64,000 bases of DNA from Chelonoidis abingdonii (GCF_003597395.2 NC_133778.1:9548851-9612850); one strand, 5' to 3'. Counted from the first letter of the stretch, positions 33,571 through 43,588 are shown. The notes: generated by a model not told the origin, from the letters alone. Translations and numbers: made by a program.

Positions 33571-34050
33571 TAACAGAAAGGACACCAGATGTTACCCATT
33601 CTGGAGCAGAGACTCTGTCAGCGGAAGTGTCTCATGAAAGAGGATACCAGCTTTCGAAACTGGACAGGTACACCGTTGGATGAGAAATACTTTAATAGAC
33701 AGGAAAATAACTTGTAAATGAGTACAGCCTATAGACTCTCTCTCATGTTTTCCTTTAACCTGTAACTGTATGTTTCCCATCCTTATACCAGCCTTCATTA
33801 GAATCTCTGTCTCAAGCTCTGTTAAATAAACTTCAATTTATTTTTACTGTAGACATGCCTAAGTAACTTGTGCTAAGCAGAGAGTTAAATTAAGGTGAAG
33901 CCAGCAAATTGGGGGGCACTGCTTCTGTGGAGGCAGCAGACTGGCATACATTGCAGATGCTCAGAAGACCAGGGACTGGGAATTCAAGTGTAAAAAAGGG
34001 GGGCTGCAAATAGAGGGAAAGAGTGGAGCTCATGGCACCGAGGGAGGAGT
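33571..34050 (+). mobile_element. Right part of the repeat split by Tigger
   Basis: Continues the unit that stops at 30015. It includes a polyadenylation signal (taaataaact, about 33824) followed by a T-rich stretch, consistent with an LTR. Ends not defined. Confidence 0.4.
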
Positions 34051-34054
34051 ACCT

Positions 34055-34720
34055 CTATAGCCAATAGCCAGTGGCTGGCTGACTGGGCAAAAAATGGCAG
34101 ATGAAATTCAGTGTTGATAAATACAAAGTAATGCACATTGGTAAAAAAATAACCACAACTACATATACAAAATTATGAGCATCTAAATTAGCTGTTACCA
34201 CTCAAGAAAGAGATCTTGGAGTCATTGTGGATAGTTCTCTGAAAACATCTGCTCAACGTGCAGAAGCAGTCAAAAAAGCTAACAGAATGGAAGGAATGAC
34301 TGGGAAAGGGACAGATAAGAAGACAAAAAATATCATAATGCCACTACATATATCAATGGTACGTCCACATTTTGAATACTGTGTGCAGTTCTGATCATCC
34401 CATCTCAAAAAAAGATAGATTAGAACTGCAAAAAGTAAAGAGAAGGGCTACAAAAATGATTAAGGGGATGAAACAGCTTCCATGCAAGAAGCGATGAAAA
34501 GACTGGGACTGTTCATCTTAGGAAAGGGATGATACAGATCTATCAAATCATAAATGGGATGGAAAAAGTGAATGAGGAAGTGTTATTTACCCCTTTACAT
34601 AACACAAGAACCTGGGGGCATCCAATGAAGTTAATAGGCAGCAGGTTTGAAACAAACAACAGGAAGTATTCCTTCACACAGTGCACAGTCAGCCTGTGAA
34701 ACTCAGCACCAAGGAATGCT
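34055..34720 (+). mobile_element. CR1 LINE fragment
   Basis: The plus strand translates in pieces to CR1 ORF2: WQMKFSVDKYKVMHIG, DLGVIVDSSLKTSAQRAEAV, PHFEYCVQF and LELQKVKRRATKMIKG. Stops and frameshifts separate the pieces. Confidence 0.85.
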
Positions 34721-34880
34721 CTTCCCTCAAATCCTGCTCTGGGGTGTGGGGCCCCCCTCTCAGGGCTGCTGCTGCCCAACCAGCACAACAGTGAAGGGAT
34801 CCTGCTGTCCCTCTCAGCCCCCAGTAGCCACCTTCAGAACCAGCCCTGAGTCACCCCCCGCCTCCCTGAGCTTTCACTGA

Positions 34881-36387
34881 AACACAGAGTTAGTCATTAG
34901 AACTCCCTCCCAGTCAGGGGGATTTTCTGCAGTGGCTGGACGCAGCCCCTGGGGCAGCCCCAGGCTCTGCCCGCACCAACCCCACACCCAGAGCCTGCAG
35001 GCGAGGGGACCCCAGGGGAAAGGGTTGGGACCGGGCAGGGAAGTGACTCTGCACCAGCAACCCCACCCCAGCTCTGAGGGGGCTGCGAGTCTCAGAGCTC
35101 CTACCCTCCCCCAACAGGCTCTGCTCCCCCTAGCGCTTGCAGGAGCCGAGCCAGGCCCTGGAGAGCGACCGCCCCGGCCGGGCCAGGGCCTGAGTCCTCC
35201 AGCCCGAGGGGAGCAGAGAGGGGGCAGGAGGGAGACAGGGGAGAGACTGGGAGGAGCAGTAAGTGGGGAGAGAGGGTCCCAGCTCCCAGCCCTGCCCAGT
35301 TCCATGGGGGATGAGATGGGGAATGGGAGGGGAACATTAGAGCCCTTCTATGCAGATGCCCCAGGCATGAGAAGGTTTGGGAGGCACCTTCCCTAGAGGG
35401 GACCTCACCCCTGGGACCCCCTTCTCCACGTACCCCTCAGCCTGGGGAGACAAACCCTGATGGTCCCAAACAAGCCCTGAGCCACGTGCAGCCCCCAGTT
35501 ACTGACTGGCCTGGCCCAGCTGCTGTCCTACCCTGGCCCTGGGGGCTGGTGAGCCCAGCTGTCCCCACTCCCTGCCCCAGAGCAGAGATCCCTCCCCTCC
35601 GGGGTGTGCAGGCAGCAGTGGGATCCCCCATCAGCCCTGGCCCAGATGCATGGAGACAAATTGCTCTTTATCTTGGGGAGAGTCAGAGACACACGGGACC
35701 CTGAATCTGTCTCCCTGGGGCTGGGGCTCTGTCCCGACTCAGGGCCTGAATGAAGAGCTGGTGGGGGTGGGACCAGTCAGTCCTTACCCTCCGTCTCTGG
35801 GCTCGGTGTGTCCCCAGGCTCTGGCTGTCCCTGGGAGCTGGCAGACCCCTGGGCTTCCCCCGAGCTCGGTGCCTCTCTGCATTCCCTGGAGTGAGTATTA
35901 TATCTGCACTCAAAGGCCCCACCCGCCCACGACCGACACATGCATCACTAGAACCCAACCCTGTCAGTGTGAGTCCTCCCCTCCACATCCGCCCATGACT
36001 TGCCATGACACAGACCATTTGGCAGCTCCCTGATGTAACATAAGGTGACCAGATGTCCCATTTTTGGGGTCTTTTTCTTATATAGGCGCCTATTACCCCC
36101 CACTCCCTGTCCCCTTTTATTCACAGTTGTTGTCCGATCACCCTTCTTATGTTCACTTGGCCCCACTCTCTGGCTTGCCCCCAAGCGACCCAGGAGTAAA
36201 AGGTTTAGTTTCACTTTCCTGTTCCCAGAAATCTGCTGCTCTGACAGCAACCAGCCATTTCCCTTTCTGCCAACTCCCTGCTGCTGTGGGCTGAGTTGGG
36301 AAGCGTCATTAGGGTCAAAGAGCCACCTCCCATCCACATGTCTGTCCGTTGCTGCAGCTTGGCCTCTCCTCAGCTCCAGCCAGGTGT
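34881..36387 (+). repeat. Left arm of a large inverted repeat
   Basis: This 1,507-bp arm is the reverse complement of 39859-41365, which has the same length. From comparison of translated frames I estimate about 98% identity. 35650-36033 gives identical predicted peptides in three frames on both arms, while the outer 450 bp differ at about nine residues in 154. The content is GC-rich and non-coding: a CpG-rich stretch (35090-35260), a splice-donor-like gcagtaagt at about 35258, and one TA-type MITE (36044-36144). Confidence 0.93.
36044..36144. mobile_element. MITE of the 11078 family, left arm copy
   Basis: Begins ggtgaccagatgtccc and ends gtccgatcaccc, with the same 'gggtctttttcttatatagg' interior as 11078-11197. 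It is duplicated in the other arm, so it was there before the inversion-duplication. Confidence 0.75.
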
Positions 36388-36515
36388 AGATGCAGCTGTA
36401 CTAACTGAAGGAGTTTTTCCATGGGTGTAGAAACAGCACCTCTCTGAATGATGCTAACTGCACCAACAGACCTCCTCCTCCAGCCTTTACCCTCTATTAT
36501 CCAACAGGGCCAGTT
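36388..36515 (+). repeat. Lower-identity inner extension of the inverted repeat
   Basis: It matches the reverse complement of about 39108-39240 at roughly 88-90%, clearly below the arms. The element is a MITE-like repeat with gtgtagatgcagc and ctctattatccaacagg. It is cut exactly at the inner edge of the arm. Confidence 0.7.
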
Positions 36516-37549
36516 CTCCCCACTTCGTCCGATGCATATCAGATGGGTTATAGCCCACAGGGCTGGGAGCTGGGGGAGTGGTGTGGGCTGGGACCGGGTT
36601 GCTGTGCTTACCACTGCCACCAGTGAATGTGGGGGGGCTGGGCCCGACCCCTGCTGCTGGCGCCAGGCCCCCCGCTGATCCGCCGTGCTGCCCTGAGCCT
36701 CCCTGCCCTGCTGCTGCCCACCACAGCTCCTATCCCCGTGGCCCTGCAGGCCTTGAACGGATTTCCCCCCTCCCCCACAGAGGGGCTGGCCACCCAGCGG
36801 AGTGGCCTCTCCCCCTGCAGAGGGAGTGCAGGTGCTCAGGCTGTGTAGGCACCACCATAGGTAGGGACGACCCTGGGCTGCGTTCCTGGCCCGTGGCTGC
36901 AGGGCTCCACAGCTGTACCGCATCTTCCCCCAAGCGTTGCCCAGTCCCTGCTCCTCCTCATCCCTCCCTGAGCTTGAATGGTGCAAATCAGCTGTTTGCT
37001 GGACTCCAGAAGCTCTGGGAGAGCAGAGGTGGTGTTACTGAGTGCGGGCCTCCAGCTTTTCCCCATGAGTGCTCCAGAGGGAGAACCAGGTTTCAAGTTT
37101 ACACCCAAAAGGTTAAAATGACTCAGGGCCTTCTTCCTGGTCCAGCAAATGGACAGGACTCTGGTCCCCTAAAGGCCCCAATCCTTAGGGGAGGAGTGGA
37201 AGGACTTGGCCTGCTGAGGCCTCATAAGACTGGGTCCTTGCTTGGAGCTGAAGCCCCTAGAGTGGGGTGATGCCTGGTAAGCCTAACAGATGTGTAGGTT
37301 CTTGTATTGCTTTTACTATGTCGTTTTTTTACTTTACGAATGATGTAGGCTTGTTTAGAAAGAGCTGAGTGGTAACTTTACGCCTGTAGCAATTATTCTG
37401 TCTCTGTCTCAGAAGTGAAAGCAAGCAGATGTCCTAGGACAGCCTGTCTGTGCTGGGAATGACAGTAACTGCCTGGAGTGCTGCAGCCTAGACCACACCC
37501 TGATCAGAAGGAAGAGGGACATGGGTCTCCACCCCACAGAGGCAATGAG
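36516..37549. other. Palindrome spacer, left part
   Basis: 36518-36570 resembles a scrap of the Penelope-like tail (cttcgtccgatgcatatcag). The remainder (36578-37270) has an open 230-codon frame in GC-rich sequence but no domain, so it is not called a gene. Confidence 0.35.
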
Positions 37550-37724
37550 GGGGAGGGATAGCTCAGTGGTTTGAGCATTGGCCAGCTAAACCCAGGGTTG
37601 TGAGTTTGATCCTTGAGGGGGCCATTTGGGGAACTGGGGTAAAAATCTGGGGTTGGTCCTGCTTTGAGCAGGAGGTTGGACTAGATGACCTCCAGAGGTC
37701 CCTTCCAACCCTGATATTCTATGA
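37549..37724 (+). mobile_element. tRNA-derived SINE with CR1-like tail
   Basis: It starts gggagggatagctcagtggt, with a box A-like tagctcagtggtttgagc and a box B-like gttgtgagtttgatcc. It ends with ggttggactagatgacctcc and ccttccaaccctgatattct, the CR1 3' tail. This is the tortoise polIII/SINE layout, mobilised by CR1 reverse transcriptase. It is not a functional tRNA gene: no acceptor stem closes. Confidence 0.9.
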
Positions 37725-38723
37725 ATGGCTCGCTGGAGCATGGCTGCCTTTGCAGCATCAGTGAGAGGAGATACAGGTATGGTTACCTTGAACAGTAACA
37801 CCTCTCTCTGTGAGAGAGGCAGGGCTAGGACACACCACTCTCATCAGCATCTCCCCAGGAGGTGTCATGGACCCACAGGATAGGTGCTACAGCCCCAGCT
37901 TTGGAATAGTCTCTAAGAGGAGCCAGTTCATTGCGCCAGACCCCCTCGGGGTCTCACTCCTCCTCCAGGGTAGGTCATGCAGCCTCGCCACCTCCTGACA
38001 CTGAGCCTCTGAGCTCCAGCACTCCTGCCTCACAGCGAGGGCTCTGTTCAGTGAGTCCAACTGAGATAGACTCCTGGTGAACATTTGTCCACTCTTCAGG
38101 GACTAATGCACGTCCTCCAGCATTTGCACTGACTGTCCAAACAATCAGCTTTATTAGTCAGCTGGGCACAGTATAACAAGTCCTTAGGTTATCACAGAGA
38201 AATGAAGGGTAAAGCATAGACCATGCTGGTCAGCCCAGAGCCCAGCCAAGCTGTTCTGAACCCCCTTGTTCAAGCACTATCTGTCTCCCCATCTGACCTC
38301 CTTGGTCAGAGCCCCCAACTCCTTCCAGCAGCCAACTCTTATTCCCCCACCTCACACCTTCCCAGTCCTTTGTTCTCCAGCTGGGGGATATTTGCTTGTC
38401 TACCACACTGAGAGATGGGGGGCCTCCCTCTGCCTCTGGGTGGTTGAGTGCTGGGTGTCAGTGTCCAGGTAACTGGGTTGGCTATTGTCTAATAGATTTC
38501 TCCTTTTCCAGTCAGCCATTCAGTCTCAGACAGCTAGATGACATTCATACCTATGTCTTTTAGCCTGCTCTGAGAGCAAACAGTCCTTTTTCACTCATTA
38601 GGTAACAATGCATCACATAGAGGAAACTGAGGCACACATACACTTCAGAAAAATACTACAGAAAATTTCCACTTTGCCACTGAAGGCTCCTGGCCTAGCA
38701 TGCTGGTTTTTGTGAATCCCATC
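37725..38723. other. Unassigned spacer sequence
   Basis: No gene or definable repeat recognised. Confidence 0.3.
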
Positions 38724-38953
38724 CTTAGGTGTCAAGCTTCAGAGGGGTAGCTGTGTTAGTCTGTTTCAGCAAAAACAATGAGGAGTCCTGTGGCACCTTA
38801 GAGACTAACAAATTTATTTGGGCATAAGCTTTCATGGGCTATAACTATCTGATACACATCGGAAGAAGTGGGCTGTAGCCCATGAAAGTTTATGCCCAAA
38901 TCCATTTGTTAGTCTTTAAGGTGCCACAGGACTCCTCATTGTTCTTAGGTGTC
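38724..38953 (-). mobile_element. Fold-back Penelope-like tail with 10-base duplication
   Basis: The body 38734-38943 is flanked by cttaggtgtc (38724-38733 and 38944-38953). It begins with the tail terminus ttcagaggggtagctgtgtt; 38774-38840 and 38877-38943 are inverted copies of 67 bp around a 36-base centre. The tail is homologous to 20096-20230. One target duplication around both halves means that they were inserted together. Confidence 0.85.
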
Positions 38954-39240
38954 TATCTCTCCCTATGCAGTGTATGGGGAGCCCAGGCACCTAACTCAGG
39001 CCTTATGGAGCACAGTCTTGTTCCAGTGATTTTCTACATGTCTAAAAATTAGGCATTGCAATACCTAAGTCCCCTTGTGGCTCTGGGCCACAGCCCTCAG
39101 TTCTGGAGAACTGGCCCTGTTGGATAATAGAGGGTAAAGGCCGGAGGAGGAGCTCTGTTGGCGCAGCTAGCATCATTCAGAGAGGTGCTGTTTCTACACC
39201 TATGGAAAAATGACTTCAGTTGGTGAAGCTGCATCTACAT
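38954..39240. other. Spacer sequence and right inner extension
   Basis: 39108-39240 is the inverted counterpart of 36388-36515 and continues after the insertion at 39254 into a MITE end (tgtgtagtgtagacacagtc). The rest is unassigned. Confidence 0.5.
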
Positions 39241-39245
39241 GAGGG

Positions 39246-39432
39246 GTCTGTGCCAGGGCTGCCCAGAGGATTCAGGGGACCTGGGGCAAAGCAATTTTGG
39301 GGGAACCTTCCATAAAAAAAAGTTGCAATACTATAGAATACTATATTCTTGTGGGGGCCCCTGTGGGGTCCGGGGCCTAGGGCAAATTGCCCCACTTGCC
39401 CACCCCATGCCCTGGGCACCCCTCGTCTGTGC
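39246..39432. mobile_element. hAT-like MITE, short copy
   Basis: Element 39254-39424 begins cagggctgcccagaggattc and ends ctgggcacccctc. It has a perfect 8-base duplication gtctgtgc (39246-39253 and 39425-39432). It is a shorter relative of 1839-2086 and interrupts another MITE. Confidence 0.82.
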
Positions 39433-39499
39433 CGGCAGAGATTGTGTAGTGTAGACACAGTCTGAGTGAGAGATGCGATGCTCACATGCACCATTGTTC

Positions 39500-39690
39500 C
39501 CTGTAACACTGACAGATCCCGGTCATTGGTGGACGGGATTGAACCTGGGAACCTCTGGAGCTAAATGCTCTAGCCTCTGTTGCATAACCTAAAAGCTACC
39601 TGGCTGTTAACTAAGGCTGTAGCGGACTCATTAATCTCTTTTTGGGCTCGGTGCCACTGCATGGGACAGAGAACCACACCCAGGAGGTGT
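39500..39690 (-). mobile_element. tRNA-derived SINE-like repeat
   Basis: The minus strand contains a box B-like ggttcaatccc preceded by tRNA-like sequence. Ends were not defined and box A is not clear. Confidence 0.45.
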
Positions 39691-39691
39691 C

Positions 39692-39832
39692 TGATTACAC
39701 ACTGGAGATTTTTAAGAGCACATTAGACAAACACCTGTCAGGGATGTTCTGGATGGTGCTGGTCCTGCCATGAGTGCAGGGGACTGGACTTAATGAACTC
39801 TCAAGGTCTCTTCTAGCCCTGTGCTTCACCTG
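39692..39832 (+). mobile_element. CR1 3' end fragment
   Basis: The segment 'ggagatttttaagagcac..tagacaaacacctgtcaggg' through 'actctcaaggtctcttctagccctg' is the CR1 ORF2 end (IFKSTLDKHLSG) and 3' UTR. Confidence 0.75.
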
Positions 39833-39858
39833 TACCGCATTCTTGCCCAGAGCAGACA

Positions 39859-41365
39859 CAACACCTGGCTGGAGCTGAGGAGAGGCCAAGCTGCAGCAAC
39901 CGACAGACATGTGGATGGGAGGTGGCTCTTTGACCCTAATGACGCTTCCCAACTCAGCCCACAGCAGCAGGGAATTGGCAGAAAGGGAAATGGCTGGTTG
40001 CTGTCAGAGCAGCAGATTTCTGGGAACAGGAAAGTGAAACTAAACCTTTTACTCCTGGGTCGCTTGGGGGCAAGCCAGAGAGTGGGGCCAAGTGAACATA
40101 AGAAGGGTGACCGGACAACAACTGTGAATAAAAGGGGACAGGGAGTGGGGGGTAATAGGCGCCTATATAAGAAAAAGACCCCAAAAATGGGACATCTGGT
40201 CACCTTATGTTACATCAGGGAGCTGCCAAATGGTCTGTGTCATGGCAAGTCATGGGCGGATGTGGAGGGGAGGACTCACACTGACAGGGTTGGGTTCTAG
40301 TGATGCATGTGTCGGTCGTGGGCGGGTGGGGCCTTTGAGTGCAGATATAATACTCACTCCAGGGAATGCAGAGAGGCACCGAGCTCGGGGGAAGCCCAGG
40401 GGTCTGCCAGCTCCCAGGGACAGCCAGAGCCTGGGGACACACCGAGCCCAGAGACGGAGGGTAAGGACTGACTGGTCCCACCCCCACCAGCTCTTCATTC
40501 AGGCCCTGAGTCGGGACAGAGCCCCAGCCCCAGGGAGACAGATTCAGGGTCCCGTGTGTCTCTGACTCTCCCCAAGATAAAGAGCAATTTGTCTCCATGC
40601 ATCTGGGCCAGGGCTGATGGGGGATCCCACTGCTGCCTGCACACCCCGGAGGGGAGAGATCTCTGCTCTGGGGCAGGGAGTGGGGACAGCTGGGCTCACC
40701 AGCTCCCAGGGCCAGGGTAGGACAGCAGCTGGGCAGGGCCCATCAGTAACTGGGGGCTGCACGTGGCTCAGGGCTTGTTTGGGACCATCAGGGTTTGTCT
40801 CCCCAGGCTGAGGGGTATGTGGAGAAGGGGGTCCCAGGAGTGAGGTCCCCTCTAGGGAAGGAGCCTCCCAAAGCTTCTCATGCCTGGGGCATCTGCATAG
40901 AAGGGCTCTAATGTTCCACTCCCATTCCCCATCTCATCCCCCATGGAACCAGGCAAGGCTGGGAGCTGGGACCCTCTCTCCCCACTTACTGCTCCTCCCA
41001 GTCTCTCCCCTGTCTCCCTCCTGCCCCCTCTCTGCTCCCCTAGGGCTGGGGGACTCAGGCCCTGGCCCGGCCGGGGCGGTCGCTCTCCAGGGCCTGGCTC
41101 GGCTCCTGCAAGCGCTAGGGGGAGCAGAGCCTGTTGGGGGAGGGTAGGAGCTCTGAGACTCGCAGCCCCCCCAGAGCTGGGGTGGGGTTGCTGGTGCAGA
41201 GTCACTTCCCTGCCCAGTCCCAACGCTTTCCCCTGGGGTCCCCTCGCCTGCAGGCTCTGGGTGTGGGGTTGGTGCGGGCAGAGCCTGGGGCTGCCCCAGG
41301 GGCTGGGTCCAGCCACTGCAGAAAATCCCCCTGACTGGGAAGGAGTTCTAATGACCAACTCTGTG
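39859..41365 (-). repeat. Right arm of the large inverted repeat
   Basis: Reverse complement of 34881-36387, same 1,507 bp. The outer edge (ctctgtg at 41365) is followed at once by an 88-bp-period repeat, and the left arm's outer edge follows CR1-derived and other sequence, so the duplication did not include those flanks. The splice-donor-like motif here points back into the spacer. The arm also contains a MITE copy at 40104-40204. Confidence 0.93.
40104..40204. mobile_element. MITE of the 11078 family, right arm copy
   Basis: Inverted counterpart of 36044-36144, starting gggtgaccggacaac and ending catctggtcacc. It predates the arm duplication. Confidence 0.75.
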
Positions 41366-41375
41366 ACCACCACAG

Positions 41376-41660
41376 CTCCAGCTGGGATTTAAAGGCAGCC
41401 GCGGGAGCCCTGAGCCTTGCCAGGATGGGTCCAGGATTTAAAGGGCCCAGAGCTCCTGCACCTGCAGGAAGCTGCGAGCCCTTTAAATCTCAGACCCACC
41501 CGGCCGCCGAAGCTGCGGGTGGAATTTAAAGGGCTCTGGGCTCTCCGCAGGTGTGGGGAGCTCCAGGCCCTTTAAATCCTGGCCTCAGCCTGGCCGCTGA
41601 AGCTGCGGGTGGGATTTAAAGGGTTCTGGGCTCCCCACGGCTGTGGGAAGCTCTAGGCCC
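41376..41660. repeat. 88-bp tandem repeat with internal dyad
   Basis: The motifs 'ccctttaaatc' (41480, 41568) and 'atttaaaggg' (41434, 41522, 41610) recur with a period of 88 bases and are reverse complements of each other, so each unit can fold. A further diverged copy is at about 43205-43310. Confidence 0.72.
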
Positions 41661-42059
41661 CAGAGCCATAACTAGGTATTTTTGTGTAGAGGCACGAATA
41701 TAAAATTGCATCCTCCCACAGGGCTGGCTCTTTGCGGCAATTCGGCGGCGGGTCCCTCAGTCCCTCTCGGAAGGAAGGGCCTGCCACTGAATTCCCGCCA
41801 AAGAATGAAAGAAGGGGCAGTAGTGGATCCTGTGATTTTGGGGGGTCAGCTCATGATTTTTGACTGCTTGGGCTGGTAATCTTGTTTCCAAGATGGTCTT
41901 TGGTTCCAGTCCCAATCCAGAGAGGGACTCACAGGTTAAGAGAGGAGGGAGGTGCTGGATATTAGCAGTGGCCACTAGGGATCAGCCTGAGTCCTGAGAA
42001 TGCTGAGAGTTCAGGATTGCAGGGCAGGATCAAGAGTGGCAGGTTTGTAGAAATTTTGG
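41661..42059. other. Unassigned sequence with MITE-like scrap
   Basis: 41820-41885 (gattttggggggtcagctcatgattttt-like) is a dispersed repeat scrap also seen near 45165 (opposite strand) and 57165. Nothing else recognised. Confidence 0.35.
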
Positions 42060-42099
42060 TGGTGCTCAGAACCTACCTCCACCCAAACTCCACCCCCTC

Positions 42100-42560
42100 A
42101 CCTGCCCAAGGCTCTGGGAGAGAGTTTGGGTGAGGGAGAAGGTCCGGGATGCAGGCCCTAGGCTGGACAGGGGACTGGGGTGCAGGCTCTGGAGAGAGTT
42201 TGGGGATGGGAGGGCGTGCAGAGGGAGGGGTGCAGGGGTGAGGGCCGTGGGTTATGGCTGCAGATGAGGGGTTTGGAGTGTGGAAGGGGCTCAGGGCAAG
42301 AGTAGGGGTGAGGGCTCTGTCTGGGCCTGGGAATGGGAGGTTTGGGGTGTGGGAGGGGCTCAGGGCTTTGGCAGAGGGTCAGTGTGCGGGGAGATGAGGG
42401 CTCTGGCTGGGACTGGGGATGAGGTGTTTGGGGTGCTGGAGGGGCTCAGGGCTCGAGCAGAGGGTTGAGAGTGCAGTGCAGGGGTGAAAGCTCTGACTGG
42501 GGGTGTGGGCTCTGGGGTGGGGCAGGGCTGGGGATGAGTTTGGGTGCAGGCAGGCTGCTC
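42100..42560. repeat. G-rich degenerate minisatellite
   Basis: Units built on 'gggctctggctggg', 'gaggtttgggg', and 'ggaggggctcagggc' recur about every 70-90 bases (ggctcagggc at about 42288, 42358 and 42443). Strand asymmetry (G on plus) is strong. Confidence 0.65.
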
Positions 42561-43588
42561 CAGGACAGGCGCCAGAGAGGAGGACTCCCCTCAGCCCTTT
42601 CCCTGCCGGCAGCAGCAAGCTCTGGGGGAGGAGCCCCACTTTCCTGCCCCCCGCAGCAGCACACTCACCCCACCACTGTCACTGCATGTGCTCCTAGGGC
42701 CCTCTGAGGTCCAGGAATCTCCCTCGCCTCCCCTTTGGTGGGTACCGAGGGGTGCTGCATGCACCTCCTCCCTTGCTGTTGCCTCTGACTGTAGCATCAC
42801 TGGGGGTGAGAGATGGGGCTGCCTCCTTGTCCAGCCTGGGACAGGAGCGGTGACTGTGGACGGGGGGGGCCTGTGCTGGTGGAAAATGAAAGGGTCTGAG
42901 GTGGAAGGGCAGGCTCAGAGTCAGTCTGCTCTGCAGTGAAAAGGGGGCACTAGGACCCTGCGGCAGCAGTTGCTTCAGGGAAGCAACATGGAGCTACTCT
43001 GTTCTGGGTCTGGGAATGGGGGAGGGAGCAAGTCAGGGCTGGGGGACACTCAGGAAAGGCGCAGGGGGTGTGTGAGTGGAAGATCACCCGGGTTATAAAT
43101 ATCTCTGTGCCAGCGGCTTTTTTTTTCTCCACCACTTTCTGTGCCCCTCGACTTTGTGTGCCTGAGGCATGTGCCTCAGTCGCCTCGCCCTTGTTATGGC
43201 GCTGCCAGGCCCTTTAAATCCTAGCCTCAGCCCGGCCGCCGGAGCTGTAGGTGGGATTTCAAGGGCTCGGAGCTCCCTGCCTCTGTGGGGAGCCCAGAGC
43301 CCTTCTCCGTGGAAGCCGGTGCGGTCTGGCACGGCGTACTGGCTCTTGCAGACTAACACGGCTACCCCTCTGATACTTGGCTCTTGCAGGGGGCCCTTCA
43401 GCAGTGGGTGGGGTTCCACCTGCCGACTTCCCGGAACCCAACAGGTACAGTCCCCGTCAGTGCAAATCTCTCTCTCCTCAGCCTCAGGACGCTCTGTTTT
43501 GGATGTTGGTAACTTGAACCCAGTGCAGGGGCACCGGAGCTGAGCAGGCTCAGGGAACTCTGCTCCTGGGATGAGTGACACCCACCGT
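42561..43588. other. Unassigned GC-rich sequence with a tiny insertion
   Basis: The 162-codon minus-strand frame at 43093-43581 runs through the dispersed repeat shared with 24960-25115 and is not called a gene. The 26-base insertion at 43352 is listed on its own. Confidence 0.35.
43340..43389 (+). mobile_element. Minimal 26-base Penelope-like tail insertion
   Basis: Only the terminal 26 bases of the tail (43352-43377, actaacacggctacccctct onward) are present, between 12-base perfect duplications tggctcttgcag (43340-43351 and 43378-43389). It is an extremely 5'-truncated retroinsertion. Confidence 0.85.

Noticed and set aside
34874..36337. Frames duplicated in both palindrome arms (111-159 codons)
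   Set aside because: They are duplicated as DNA, with both strands equally conserved, and run through a MITE. Conservation reflects recent duplication, not protein constraint.
36578..37270. 230-codon plus-strand frame in the palindrome spacer
   Set aside because: GC-rich sequence with an overlapping 223-codon minus-strand frame; no motif, no splice or start context, and Pro/Gly-rich composition.
37549..37724. tRNA gene
   Set aside because: Box A and B are present, but the cloverleaf does not close and a CR1-like tail follows: it is a SINE.
34881..41365. Assembly artefact as the source of the inverted repeat
   Set aside because: The arms differ at about twenty or more positions and the sides of the spacer carry different insertions, which a collapsed or mirrored assembly would not create. 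Long reads would still be decisive.
43093..43581. 162-codon minus-strand gene
   Set aside because: It covers two different repeats and a 26-base insertion with its target duplication.
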